From Hemerocallis citrina (Eukaryota > Streptophyta > Magnoliopsida > Asparagales > Asphodelaceae), in assembly GCA_017893485.1 (NCBI GenBank), contig CM030358.1, positions 255,741,477 through 255,805,476 on the forward strand: DNA of 64,000 nucleotides, given 5' to 3'. The position numbers were made by a program, and so were the translations under genes. The notes under the pieces are model-generated. The model was not told the DNA's origin. It did no database searches and saw only the letters and a program-made list of their open reading frames with translations. Positions 21,601-31,850 of the stretch are shown in pieces. The stretch's first letter is position 1, and the number at the start of each line of letters is the position of its first letter.

Positions 21601-24193
21601 ACGTATGCCAAAATCCTCCGGATATGCACAACAATTGGGTTTTAGATTTAGTTGGGCTAAAGAATTGGCTCAGATAACGGAAATTTTCATTTTAAGATAC
21701 TGTTAAAGTAACCTGCAGATTGCCATCTTTGGCATGATTTTTTAACCAAAAATGGGTTCACTTCCAAACTAAGTATGCTGCTAGCATAGGCCTCATCTTC
21801 TTTCACTGTTAATGAAGCTGATTTCATGCATCTGATTATCTTCTTGGCATGTTTTTTTGATATTAAATGGGTTCACTGTGAACTGAGGATGGTATAGCTG
21901 TATGCCAAAATCCTCCGGATATGCACAACAATTGGGTTTTAGATTTAGTTGGGCTCAAGAATTCGTCGAGCAACATATAAGCTCAGATAATGGAAATTTT
22001 CATTTTAAGGTACTGTTAAAGTAACCTGTTTGCCATCTTTGGCATGATTTTTTAACCAAAAATGGGTTCACTTCCAAACTGAGTATGCTGCTAGCATAGG
22101 CCTCATCTTCTTTCACTGTTAATGAAGCTGATTTCATGCATCTGATTGTCTTCTTGGCATGTTTTTTTGACCCAATGGGTTCACTGTGAACTGAGGATGC
22201 TATAGCTACGTATGCCAAAATCCTCCGGATATGCACAACAATTGGGTTTTAGATTTAGTTGGGCTCAAGAGTTAGTAGAGCAACATATAAGCTCAGATAA
22301 TGGAAATTTTCATTTTAAGGAACTGTTAAAGTAATCTGATTGCCATCTTTGGCATGATTTTTTAACCAAAAATGGGTTCACTTCCAAACTGAGTATGCTG
22401 CTAGCATCCCCATCTTCTTTCACTATTAATGAAGCTGATTTCATGCATCTGATTGTCTTCTTGGCATGTTTTTTTGACCCAAATGGGTTCACTGTGAACT
22501 GAGGATGCTATAGCTACGTATGCCAAAATCCTCCGGATATGCACAACAATTGGGTTTTAGATTTAGTTGGGCTAAAGAATTCGTAAAGCAACATATAAGC
22601 TCAGATAATGAAAATTTTCATTTCAAGATACTATTAAAGTAACCTGATTGCCATCTTTGGCATGATTTTTTAACCAAAAATGGGTTCACTTCCAAACTCA
22701 GTATGCTGCTAGCATCCCCATCTTCTTTCACTACTAATGAAGCTGATTTCATGCATCTGATTGTCTTCTTGGCATGTTTTTTTGACCCAAATGGGTTCAC
22801 TGTGAACTGAGGATGCTAGAGGTACGTATGCCAAAATCCTCCGGATATGCACAACAATTGGGTTTTAGATTTAGTTGGGCTAAAGAATTGGTAGAGCAAC
22901 ATATAAGATCAGATAATGGAAATTTTCATTTTAAGGTACTGTTAAAGTAACCTAATTGCCATCTTTGGCATGATTTTTTAACCAAAAATGGGTTCACTTC
23001 CAAACTCAGTATGCTGCTAGCATCCCCATCTTCTTTCACTGCTAATGAAGCTGATTTCATGCATCTGATTGTCTTCTTGGCATGTTTTTTGGACCCAAAT
23101 GGGTTCACTGTGAACTGAGGATGCTATAGGTACGTATGCCAAAATCCTCCGGATATGCACAACAATTGGGTTTTAGATTTAGTTGGGCTAAAGAATTGGT
23201 AGAGCAACATATAAGCTCAGATAATGGAAATTTTCATTTTAAGGTACTGTTAAAGTAACCTGTTTGCCATCTTTGGCATGATTTTTTAACCAAAAATGGG
23301 TTCACTTCCAAACTGAGTATGCTGCACGCATCCCCATCTTCTTTTACTGCTAATGAAGCTTATTTCATTAAGATTCAGGATGGCAAATTTTGATTGGGCT
23401 GTGATTGGATTGTTCAGTGGCTGTTGTCTATGTTCTTAATTGGGCTGTGATTAGAACGAGAGGGCTCGAGTGGAGATCTGGAAACCCATATAGAGACATC
23501 TTGTTCATAATAATTTATTATTTTTGTTGTTCTTGTCGCTCTTGCTGTTGTTGCTGATGTCTCTTTATGTTCGTGTACTGAAGGGAAACAAGGGATGAGA
23601 GATAGAGGAGAAAAATGCCACTATGTTAGCCTGGTGTATCCAAAGTCTCTACCATTCTTCTTTCTGTTTCCATTTCTGGCTTCTATATTTGGTTTCCTTC
23701 CACGATGACAGTTCCCTAAAAATACACTTGATATGAGCCCTATCTTATTTTTCTTATTTTTCTTATATTTGGTTTCCGTCCACGATGACAGTTTCATGGA
23801 TTGTCTGAACAATCCATGAAAGACATGCTTAGATACTGAATTTTCATTTGTTTTATTATTTTAGATAGTGGATATTCCCAATCAGAGGAGAATATAAAGT
23901 TTTCAAGTTAGATACTGAATTTTCATTTGTTTTGTTATTTTAGATATATTTAAAAACAAAATTAAGTACTAGATTTTTAGCATTGCAATGTAATTATTTT
24001 ACCTCTCTATATATCATTAACAATTCCATTTGCAATTGGCACTTTGATCTTATAATTTAAGATACAGTTAGATTTTTTTGCAAGTTCAAAAAATATGTAT
24101 ATTCTGTATTGTGGTCTACTGTTGAATTAAACTATTGTTTTTTTTTCACAGAGCGGTCGCCCAGATGAAGAAAATTCTGATGATCAGAACTGA
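18636..24193 (+). CDS. Plant transposase Ptta/En/Spm (PF03004-like), six exons
   Basis: The coding exons are 18636-18986, 19073-19276, 19370-19462, 19537-19644, 19722-20021 and 24152-24193. Every intron begins GT and ends AG, every exon length is a multiple of three, and no stop interrupts them: 365 codons plus TGA. The protein starts MPRRGKR, has an acidic N-terminus, then RGRTKMTNIW and IVVEVNGVGQPVGDNASKF, the hallmark of the Ptta/En/Spm family. Next come W-rich segments, HTAGTQSFA, and a C-terminal coiled coil (LKAQIALLQEQMANL). Related proteins bind CACTA subterminal repeats and assist TNPD. The start was chosen as the first ATG after the acceptor at 18628. The last intron is 4.1 kb and filled with repeats. 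It looks functional although the element lacks its catalytic transposase. Confidence 0.85.
20580..20985 (-). repeat. 308-bp repeat, inverted copy
   Basis: About 1.3 units of the same repeat lie in opposite orientation (GGAGGATTTTGGCATACG ... CAGTTCACAGTGAACCC). The copy sits in the last intron, upstream of the direct block, so the transcript could fold back on block 1 or block 2. Confidence 0.85.
21310..23375 (+). repeat. 308-bp tandem repeats, block 2, with promoter-region copy
   Basis: The block opens with a copy of the element's own 5' region: 21310-21480 repeats 16136-16390, including TTTTCGATTTCCCTCC, the CTCTCT run and TCTTGATTTCCTTAACATG. About six 308-bp units follow. A second repeated segment (GGGCTGTGATTAGAA ... 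CTTGATATGAGCCC) occurs three times around it, near 20145-20450, 21017-21310 and 23440-23750. All of this lies inside the last intron of the CACTA gene. Confidence 0.85.
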
Positions 24194-24654
24194 AGCTCCT
24201 CGAGGGGTATGAATCCGTGGTCCTCCTTGCTGTTCTTGTGTCCTTGCTGTATGATTGTTGTTCTTATGTCCTCCTTGCTGTTATGTCAGACTGTTTTTTT
24301 TATGAGAGTTATGTCAGACTGTTAAATTGGGATATTTGAGATATTTGTCAGACTGGTTTGTTGAGATATTTGTGATGTTCGTCGCTATATTAATTTGTTA
24401 ATTATGACACTGTTAATTTTGCGGTGAATTTTGTTGTGATTATAACACTGTTAATTATGACACTGTTAATTAGTTTGTTGAGATATTTGGGATATGACAC
24501 GTGTGAAACTTTATTATTCTTGTGTTTGGTTGTGATTTGCACATTAATATGCAACGAAATTGGTTGAATCAGATGTGAATTTGTTTACAGGTTTTGTAAA
24601 TGAAACTGCGAATTGAAATCGAACAGAAAAGCGGAGAACGGAGAGCAAACGGGC

Positions 24655-25215
24655 ATAGCTAGACCGGCATTTTATAAAACGCCGGTCTATCTAATGAATT
24701 AGTTGCAGTGTGCGATATACCGGTGTTCACACAAATGCCGGTATATGCCGTTAGCTGTAACGGTACCAAGAAACACCGGCGTGTTATAAAACGCCGGTGA
24801 ACCTAACTATACCGGCGTTTTTGATCACGCCGGTGCTTGTAAGTAGAGAAAATCGGATACTCATAAACGTACATACACCGGCGGTCGTCGACCACCGGTA
24901 TACGTTCATTCCACACCGGCGTTTCTATAAACGCCGGTGAATTGATAAACACCGGTGGTTTACGACCGCCGGTGAATGTATATTGGGGGTAAAAGAACGG
25001 CACTCAGAGACCCCCATACACCGGCGTTTTCTGGCCGCCGGTGTAGTTGTCACATTTACCGGCGTCCACTAAAACCGCCGGTGTAGACCCCTTCCTTTCT
25101 GCGATGCTCGCTTCGGCGGCATTTGGACCGGCGCTGTTATAAACGCCGGTGAAAGTTTCACCGGCGTAAAAAAATGCCGGTAAAGACGTAAAAAAACGCC
25201 GGGAAATCGAGTTTC
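24655..25215. promoter_or_regulatory. Right subterminal CCGGCG palindromes of CACTA
   Basis: There are about 18 CCGGCG/CGCCGG words, many paired as palindromes such as ACCGGCG...TAAAACGCCGGT. The array is CpG-dense compared with its surroundings, so it should be strongly methylated. It mirrors the left array and probably binds the PF03004-type protein. Confidence 0.78.
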
Positions 25216-27000
25216 TTTTGTAGTGAGACTAAGTAACATAAGTCGACATGAAAAACCATCAGTCGACTTACCCGAGACAAATTCCAATAATTTTCACGAA
25301 AACATTCTAAGTATAACAAGTCGACTTAAGGAAGTCATAGGTCGACTGTCCAGAAAGAAACTGTAGTGACTTACGAAATAAATTTTCAGTAAACCAGTCG
25401 ACTGAATAATGGTTTAAGTCAACTGTCCAGAACGGGTTTTCAAAAGAACTAGACACAACAGTAGGATCGTACCAGTCGCCTGAAAAGTAGACCAGTCGAC
25501 TGTCGGCCTACAGTTCACATAATTTAGGTCTGAATACAAAATCAAAATTGGAGTTTTTCTAAAGATTCAATGTTTATGAAAATAGTTCGTATTCAGGCAA
25601 AATGACAAATCTCAACAAATCCTCATTATGGATATATTATTCAAAACATCAAATATGTCAAAACTCAAGTTCTCATGTTCTAGATCACTAATCCTTTCAT
25701 TAGGGTTTCGCAAGACTAAATTTCTTTCATAAATCTGAATCAAAATCTGATTTACAATGTATAAGATCCAGGCGTTCACCATCCGATCATAACCATACTC
25801 AAATCTTAAACTTGTCTTTAGCAATACGATTTTATAAACAAAGATCTACTAATCATTCGTAGATTTCACAACATGGTATAAACAACAATCATTATTCACA
25901 TGGATCATACCACAATACAAGATCTATATCATTCACAACATCAATCAACAATTTTGCCACTCGCATACATGGATCAACCATAATACAAATTTATATCATT
26001 CACAAACAAAACAAAATACACCATGTCACTCACATGAATCAAACAATAAAACAAATTTTATATCACTCACCTTGAATTGAGAAGATTCAACGAAAAAGTC
26101 TTCCTTTTGCTAGATCCAAAAACTCCTTTCTCCACCAAAACGAATCTCTAAAATCTGTATATTCTCAGCAAATGACGGCTGGAAAAATCCCTTAAATATC
26201 CGGGATAAAGTGTTTAGGGTTTTACCCCACTTTTGCAAAATAATCCTTTCTAAAAGACAACTTCACATATATAGGTATAGTCTTGGAAATTCAATCAAAA
26301 TTCATTTAAATTAGGATTTAAAGGAAAATATAATTCTAAATCTCAATCAATACTGTTCAAAACGTCCAGAATATATATTTTTACATTTTAACCCTTAAAA
26401 ATGTCAAATTTGCAAAAATGTCATTCTTTTCTCAAAAATTTGCAAATAGTTCCAATTAATTTCAGAAAAATCTGGAAAAATACTAAATAAATCCCAAATA
26501 TTAAATAATAATTTTTCATGAAGAAAACTAAACTTTTCAAACTTTTCATAAAAGTATTTGCACGTGTTTTGCACGTGTAAAAAGATAAATTTTTCTGAAA
26601 ATATTTATTAAATTCTCCAAAAATCAATTTAAATTCATTTTCAAATATAAAAATAATATTTGAAAATGCGGGGTTCTACATAATCCACAGATGCCTCAGA
26701 GAAACTAAAGAGTGTAAGTAAGAACAAAACTAAGGAAACATAGCCACCACATTAAAAGACAACAGCCACCCTTGTAATCAGAAGGACCATACAAAATAAT
26801 GTTGAGTAAGGGGGATAGGAGAAGAAGATAAGTTCCCAACCGAGCTCAAAAAACAGCACCTCCAAAAGATAGTAGTAGAAGCTATATCTCAAAAACACCA
26901 GGGTACCATCGTCTCCCTATGGGGGGGCACAGTCCTGCAATGAAGAGAAAGAGAAGGAAAAAGGAAAAAAAAAAAAACAACAGGGTAAGAACTAAAATAG

Positions 27001-29349
27001 TTAAAAATGCGGAATTAAGGCTTGAAGATTGCTAAGACAACAATAAGAGTCATCTAATCTTTGATAAGCAAGAGGGTTAATGGCTCTAGAGTTCGGACCC
27101 AAGGCCCAAAGCTTAAACAGGAATAAGAAGTTATCTATGAGCGCCGATATAGGAGAACACCGATGTTGGAACAACCTCTTGTTCCTTTCCTTCCAAATTA
27201 CCCAAACGATAATTTGAAGTGATAAGATCCACGCACTTTGAAAAGAGGCAATCGACGTTTTAAAGGACCAACAGGAGGCTAAAGAAGGGGGGAGCGAGCC
27301 ATTGTCCCACGCCAGAGTGCAAATCTTCCATAACGGGATAATTATCGGGTATAGAACAAAGAGATGATTAACCTTTTCCGTGTGACGTGCACAGAAAGGG
27401 CAAAGCTGCCCCCACGCTAAGTTCCTTTTGTTTAGATTTTCAACAGTTAGTAATTTGTTGTAGAACGCAAGCCACGAGGTGATTTTCACCTTGAGGGGCG
27501 CGCAAGAGTCCCAAACAAAACTCGCAGTCGGCGATTGGATGCCCCGAGAGTTAAGAAAGACGTAAAAGGATTTTACAGAAAAAATACCGGAGGCAGACCA
27601 ACGCCAAGCAATCCCCTCAGCCGGCTTCCACTCAAAGTTGTTGAGGGTTGAGATGAGATCATTGAAATCATTAACAAGAGAGGGGGGAAGATCAATCGCG
27701 AAGGGAATCACCCACTGCCTATGGTCTCCTATCATGGTGAAAGAATCTGCAACCGAAGCTGACGGGTAGACCGCCAGTTGAAATAATGAGGGAAATGCGG
27801 AGGAGAGAGTGATGTTACCGATCCAAAGGTCAGACCAAAGTCTAGCTCTGGACCCGTCCGCGCAGTTACGGGAAATACTGCAACGAAAGGCCGGGGCAGC
27901 CTTCCAAACACCTTTCCAGAAAGGGGAGGCACGACGATGAACTGTAAAGGGGAATTCCCACCAAGAGCTGGTGTGTGATAGATAATCCTTAATACACTGA
28001 ATCCAAGGAAGGTGGTTGAGTTGATGAATTCTCCACAACCATTTACCCAAGAGGGCAAGGTTGTGGTCCCTGAGATCCAGTACACCAAGGCCTCCTTCCG
28101 CTGTGGAAGTACAAACCATTTTCCAATGGCAAAGGTGGGAGCCCAGTTTAAGAGAAGGGAAACCAGACCAGAAAAAGTTACTTCTGATTTGGTCTATCCT
28201 CTTGATAACCCAGGAGGGAATAAAGTAAAAAGACATCAAGTAATGTGGCATGGCCGATAACACTGAATTAATGAGGATCAATCTGCCACCTCGGGAAAGA
28301 CACTTTCCAGCCCAAACATTGAGCCTGGCTTCCACTCTGTCAATAAGTGGGAACCAGTCCGCTCTATGTAGTTTGCCCCAACAAAGGGGAATGCCTAAGT
28401 AAGATATCGGAAAAGAAGCAATAGGGCAGTTAAAGAAATTGGAGACCTCGAGCTGACGGTTGGGTTCACCTCCCAACCAGAGAACGGAGGATTTTTGGAA
28501 ATTGATAGAAAGACCTGAGGCCAACTCGAAGCAGTAGAGAAGAAGTTTAAGATTACGCATGGAATGGGTGTTAGGTTTAGTGAAAATAATAGTGTCGTCT
28601 GCGTATTGCAGGTTAAGCACTCCCTCGAAGGAGGGAGAGTGACCGAGACCCTCGATCAATTGCGAGTTCCAAGCATGCTTAAGAAGCTTGCTAAAAACAT
28701 CGGCTACTAGGGAAAAAAGAAGAGAGGATAGGGGGTCTCCTTGACGTAGGCCCCGTTTAATTTTGAACTTGTGACCTTCCGAACCATTGAGAAAGATCGA
28801 GGAAGTACCAGAGTACAAGCTGGATTTAATCCAGGCGATCTATTTGGGACCAAAACCTCGGAAGATGAGAATGTCCAGAAGGAAGTCCCAGTTAATGTTA
28901 TCATACGCTTTTTGGAAATCAAGTTTGAGGAGAATGCCTTCGGAGCGAGATCTATGGCAATGAGAGATGATCTCCTGGGCTGAAGCCACACTGTCAAGGA
29001 TACAACGGTCCTTGATGAACCCTGATTGTGCAGTATCAATCAGGGGGGAAATGATCAAACTCAATCTAGTCGAAAGGACTTTCATAATGATTTTGAAGGA
29101 GGTGTTGATCAGACTGATAGGTCTGAAATTGGTTAACAAGTTCGCTCCCGCTAACTTGGGGATAAGCACAATGTGCACATAATTGAAGCGATCGAATAAA
29201 AAACATCCCTGATGGAGTTCTTGAAACATTTTGAAGAGATCGTCCTTGAGCCAGTTCCAAAATTTTTGAAAGAAGAAAGCGGGGAAGCCGTCGGGTCCCG
29301 GCGCCGAGTCACTTTTTAAGGCGAAAACCGCCGATTTAATTTCTTCCAT
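27001..29349 (-). pseudogene. LINE ORF2 reverse transcriptase, one nonsense codon
   Basis: This is a single frame of 783 codons interrupted only by TAG at 28840-28842. Reading from 29349 it has SAPGPDGFP, FRPISLI, the catalytic LDFQKAYDNINW, then after the stop GLRQGDPLSSLLFSL and YADDTIIF, which is the polymerase active site. A C-terminal zinc finger (CPFC...VNHLF) follows. The endonuclease domain is absent because the element is 5'-truncated. With only one stop, the insertion is not very old even though three later insertions are stacked on it. Confidence 0.9.
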
Positions 29350-29399
29350 AGAGAAAGGAGCCTCAAGAGAGGAAAGACGATGACATTTTCATTCACTCC

Positions 29400-29880
29400 T
29401 TTATTTAGTTTTTTCTTTTTTTTTTGGATATTTCCATTCTACCAGGTTGATTCATGGCCGGTATATGTGATCTAATCACTTTTGCAGCATCAATTAATGC
29501 ATCAGATAATTCATTTGCAATAGACTGCAAGTGAATAAATCCCCTAATTTCTTGTTCACATTGGAGAGCTCTAGGGTCGGGATGAGATAGAGTGGGAGTA
29601 TGCACGATAATTCGCGACGTTCTTCCGAAATGAGGCATTTATCTTTCTTTTTATCTCCTTCTAACGGCGGGAATATTGTTTCATCGAAGTAAGAGGATGT
29701 CAACCTCTACTCCTAAGGATATACAAAAATCATTGAATGTTTGTGAGGTAATTTCAGTTGCATTGTCTAATGGTTTGATAGCTTGATTAAGGAGATGGTT
29801 TTTGAGTTTGGTGATTTGGGTCAGCCTAGAAAAGCTAGGTTTCGAGATGATAAAAGACAGACCTGAGACCATCTAGTTGA
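29400..29880 (-). pseudogene. Copia integrase/linker remnant
   Basis: The minus strand reads, with frameshifts, as copia pol: a segment ending TSQTFNDFCISLGVEVD (integrase core, near 29700), then after a large deletion YFDETIFPPL and SHPDPRALQCEQEI, which lie between integrase and reverse transcriptase in plant copia elements. It is in the same orientation as the copia gag at 48230-49284 and would follow it in order, so both are pieces of one element separated by the insertion 29938-48115. Confidence 0.7.
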
Positions 29881-29937
29881 AGCATCAAGACATACCATAA
29901 AGTATCTAAAAATGCAATATTTAATCAATAGGGAAAA

Positions 29938-29957
29938 TGTAACATCCCGTATTAAGA

Positions 29958-30023
<66 letters not shown>

Positions 30024-30357
30024 CATATATATATGTACTTAATTAATGAGAATACCTATAGAAGAGTTCTATAGGAGGTGGTTTGGAGATTTAATTGGAG
30101 AAATGGAAGAGGAGGGGGGGGGGGGGCACGGGGTGTGCAGGCAGCAGGATGCTGCTGCATTGTTTCCCCACATGATGATGTGGAGGGGATTGTGGGGCCC
30201 GCTCGTTTGTGAAGAGAGGGGCAACACCAGCCTTTGGCTATGTTGTCGTGGCAGTGTCACGTGGGGTCCGCTCAGGAGATGCTGTGTGACTGACGTCACA
30301 CAAAGAGAGTACAACGGAGAGAGATGTGGGAATTGTCACATATCGGGAGTATACAGG

Positions 30358-30440
<83 letters not shown>

Positions 30441-30555
30441 GTATGTATGATTGCCTGGGATTAGAGGTCACCAACAAGCTATAACACCTTTTATGAGGTA
30501 GCCTATGGTGGGCAAGTTGTTTGCTAAAATTGTTGATCGGGGCCGTGGCGTTAAA
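29938..30555 (+). repeat. 5' LTR of the host LTR element
   Basis: It starts TGTAACATCCCG and ends GGCGTTAAA; the 3' copy ends TTACA. It contains two (AT)n tracts (29950-30030 and 30361-30428, the latter followed by GTAT repeats) and a G run near 30114-30126. It is matched by 30820-31160 + 44838-44909 + 48024-48115 in the interrupted 3' LTR. Confidence 0.82.
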
Positions 30556-30557
30556 AA

Positions 30558-30570
30558 TGGTATCAGAGCC
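30558..30570 (+). promoter_or_regulatory. Primer-binding site (initiator tRNA-Met type)
   Basis: TGGTATCAGAGCC sits two bases after the LTR end. It is the standard complement of the plant initiator methionine tRNA 3' end, used to prime minus-strand DNA by chromoviruses and most copia elements. Confidence 0.88.
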
Positions 30571-30769
30571 AACTTTCGACACCAATGTGGGTAAAAATGG
30601 GGTGTGTCTTGTATTCCTGAGAGGGGATCGTGGTCAGTACGCTGGCGGTGTAGCCAGGGGTAGTACGACGCTAAGATTTGATTGAACCAAGTGTACGCCA
30701 CTCTACATCGACTAGAAAGGAGGATCCTGGCGCTACGTTGCAAATTCCAGCTTCAGCGAGGACGCTGAA

Positions 30770-30772
<3 letters not shown>
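30571..30772 (+). other. Untranslated leader of the LTR element
   Basis: About 200 bases with no ORF, between the primer-binding site and the (AT)n where the 3' LTR begins. The normal gag-pol is missing from here. Confidence 0.6.

Positions 30773-30819
<47 letters not shown>
30773..30819. repeat. (AT)n microsatellite at deletion junction
   Basis: An uninterrupted AT run joins the leader to a 3' LTR that has lost its own start. Similar runs are present in the 5' LTR, so this is a likely recombination point. Confidence 0.8.
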
Positions 30820-30824
<5 letters not shown>

Positions 30825-31160
30825 TTAATTAATGAGAAAACCTATTGAAAAGTTCTTTAGGAGGTTGTTTGGAGATTTAATTGGACAAATTGAGGGGGGG
30901 GGGGGGGCACGGGGTGTGCAAGCAGCAGGATGCTGCTACATTGTTTCCCCACGTGATGACGTTGAGGGGATTGTGGGGTCCGCCCACTTGTGAAGAGATG
31001 GGCAACGCTAGCCTTTGGCGGTGATAACGTGGCAGAGTGTCACGTGGGGTCCGCTCAGGAGCTGCTGTGTGACTGACGTCTCACAGAGAGAGTTCAGTAG
31101 AGAGAGATGTGGGAATTGTTCCATATCGGGAGTATACAAGATTAATTATATATATATATA

Positions 31161-31779
31161 TGATATGGCTAAAAATGGGGATTTATCGGGATCGTCCAAA
31201 TCAGGCACGAATCTTGAAGCCTAGGGGTAAAACGGTAATTTTACTTTCTAACGGGTCTGAAGCGGGTACTGGTTCTCCCCCCCAAAGAACCGTTAACCCG
31301 CGAACGGATCCATCTCAACTGGGTGCGGGTTTCAACCCGCAATAAACCCGGTCCAGCGGGATAGGAGTAGGGTTTCTGATTAATATTAATCAACGGCCCC
31401 GATTCATATCTATCCTTTCACTGGGGATTAGGGATTACATTCCTAATCTGTATACAAGGAGAATACTCCTTATCAGATTACAGGGATTACATTCCTAATC
31501 TACTCCCTAAGACGCCTATAAATACCCCCCATCCATCTCCATTAAGAGGTAATCAATCTTTCACCAGTTTTTGCGCTCTTTCATAGTCTTCCAGATTACT
31601 GACTTGAGCGTCGGAGGGTGCGTCGCCGGGAACAACCCCGGTGTCTCGCACTTTTTGCAGGTGTACGGCGGGATCGACGATCAAACCCCGACGGAACAGG
31701 TATACAGGTTTACTATTCAGTTTCCCTAAGAATCCACAAATACTATCTGTTTGCCCCCACACCAAATTTAGCGGCAACA
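31161..31779 (+). repeat. 5' LTR of gypsy element 1
   Basis: It begins TGATATGGCTAAAAATGG and ends GCGGCAACA. It carries TATAAATA at 31517-31524. Six of its seven substitutions relative to the 3' LTR are transitions. Confidence 0.93.
31517..31524 (+). promoter_or_regulatory. TATA box of gypsy element 1 LTR
   Basis: TATAAATA lies in the sequence GACGCCTATAAATACC, about 260 bases before the LTR end. The same word is at 44570-44577 in the 3' LTR and a TATAAA is at 52857-52862 in element 2. Confidence 0.65.
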
Positions 31780-31781
31780 GA

Positions 31782-31799
31782 TTGGCACCGTCTGTGGGA
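31782..31799 (+). promoter_or_regulatory. Primer-binding site of gypsy element 1
   Basis: TTGGCACCGTCTGTGGGA begins two bases after the LTR and is repeated exactly in element 2 at 53127-53144. It differs from the initiator-Met type at 30558. I do not assign the tRNA. Confidence 0.75.
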
Positions 31800-31850
31800 A
31801 ACTAACGAATAGAGACCTCTCCTCTCCCTGGTGAACAGATCTTCTCCAGC

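Larger units (their letters stand above)
15716..25225 (+). mobile_element. CACTA (En/Spm-type) element, 9.5 kb
   Basis: The termini are CACTACAAAAGATACTCG... and its inverse, matching over 22 bp with one mismatch. The 3-bp target duplication aga flanks it (15713-15715, 25226-25228). Both ends carry arrays of CCGGCG-containing subterminal palindromes, the expected binding sites of a TNPA-like protein. It encodes one complete spliced gene of the plant Ptta/En/Spm family (18636-24193). I find no TNP2/TNPD transposase in any frame, so it is probably non-autonomous. Most of its length is a 308-bp tandem repeat in two introns. Confidence 0.93.
14241..26680. mobile_element. Solo LTR (about 2.9 kb) split by CACTA
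   Basis: It starts TGTAGCGCCCCG and ends CGGGGTTCTACA, with an imperfect inverted TG...CA terminus. The 5-bp repeat taatc flanks it (14236-14240, 26681-26685). Without the CACTA it is about 2.93 kb, has no gag-pol, and sits inside the LINE 3' UTR. Size, the TGTA-CGCCCCG start and internal words (CTATGCATCCCAT...CTACATAGG) are shared with the solo LTR at 44910-48023. Long LTRs with this start are typical of Tekay/Del-like chromoviruses; that placement is inference. Unequal recombination between two LTRs would leave this structure. Confidence 0.8.
13221..29376 (-). mobile_element. L1-type LINE, minus strand, split by later insertions
   Basis: The poly(A) end shows as a T run at 13221-13231; the truncated 5' end is near 29376. 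A 13-bp flanking repeat differs at one base (acgatggcatttt 13208-13220, acgatgacatttt 29377-29389). After removing the solo LTR (14241-26680 plus its duplicated taatc), the LINE is about 3.7 kb: a 2.35-kb ORF2 part with reverse transcriptase and about 1.3 kb of 3' UTR. Endonuclease and ORF1 are missing. Confidence 0.85.

Noticed and set aside
16311..23375. Repeated 60-codon minus-strand ORFs (MNPFGSKKHAKK type)
   Set aside because: They are the same chance frame in each 308-bp tandem unit.
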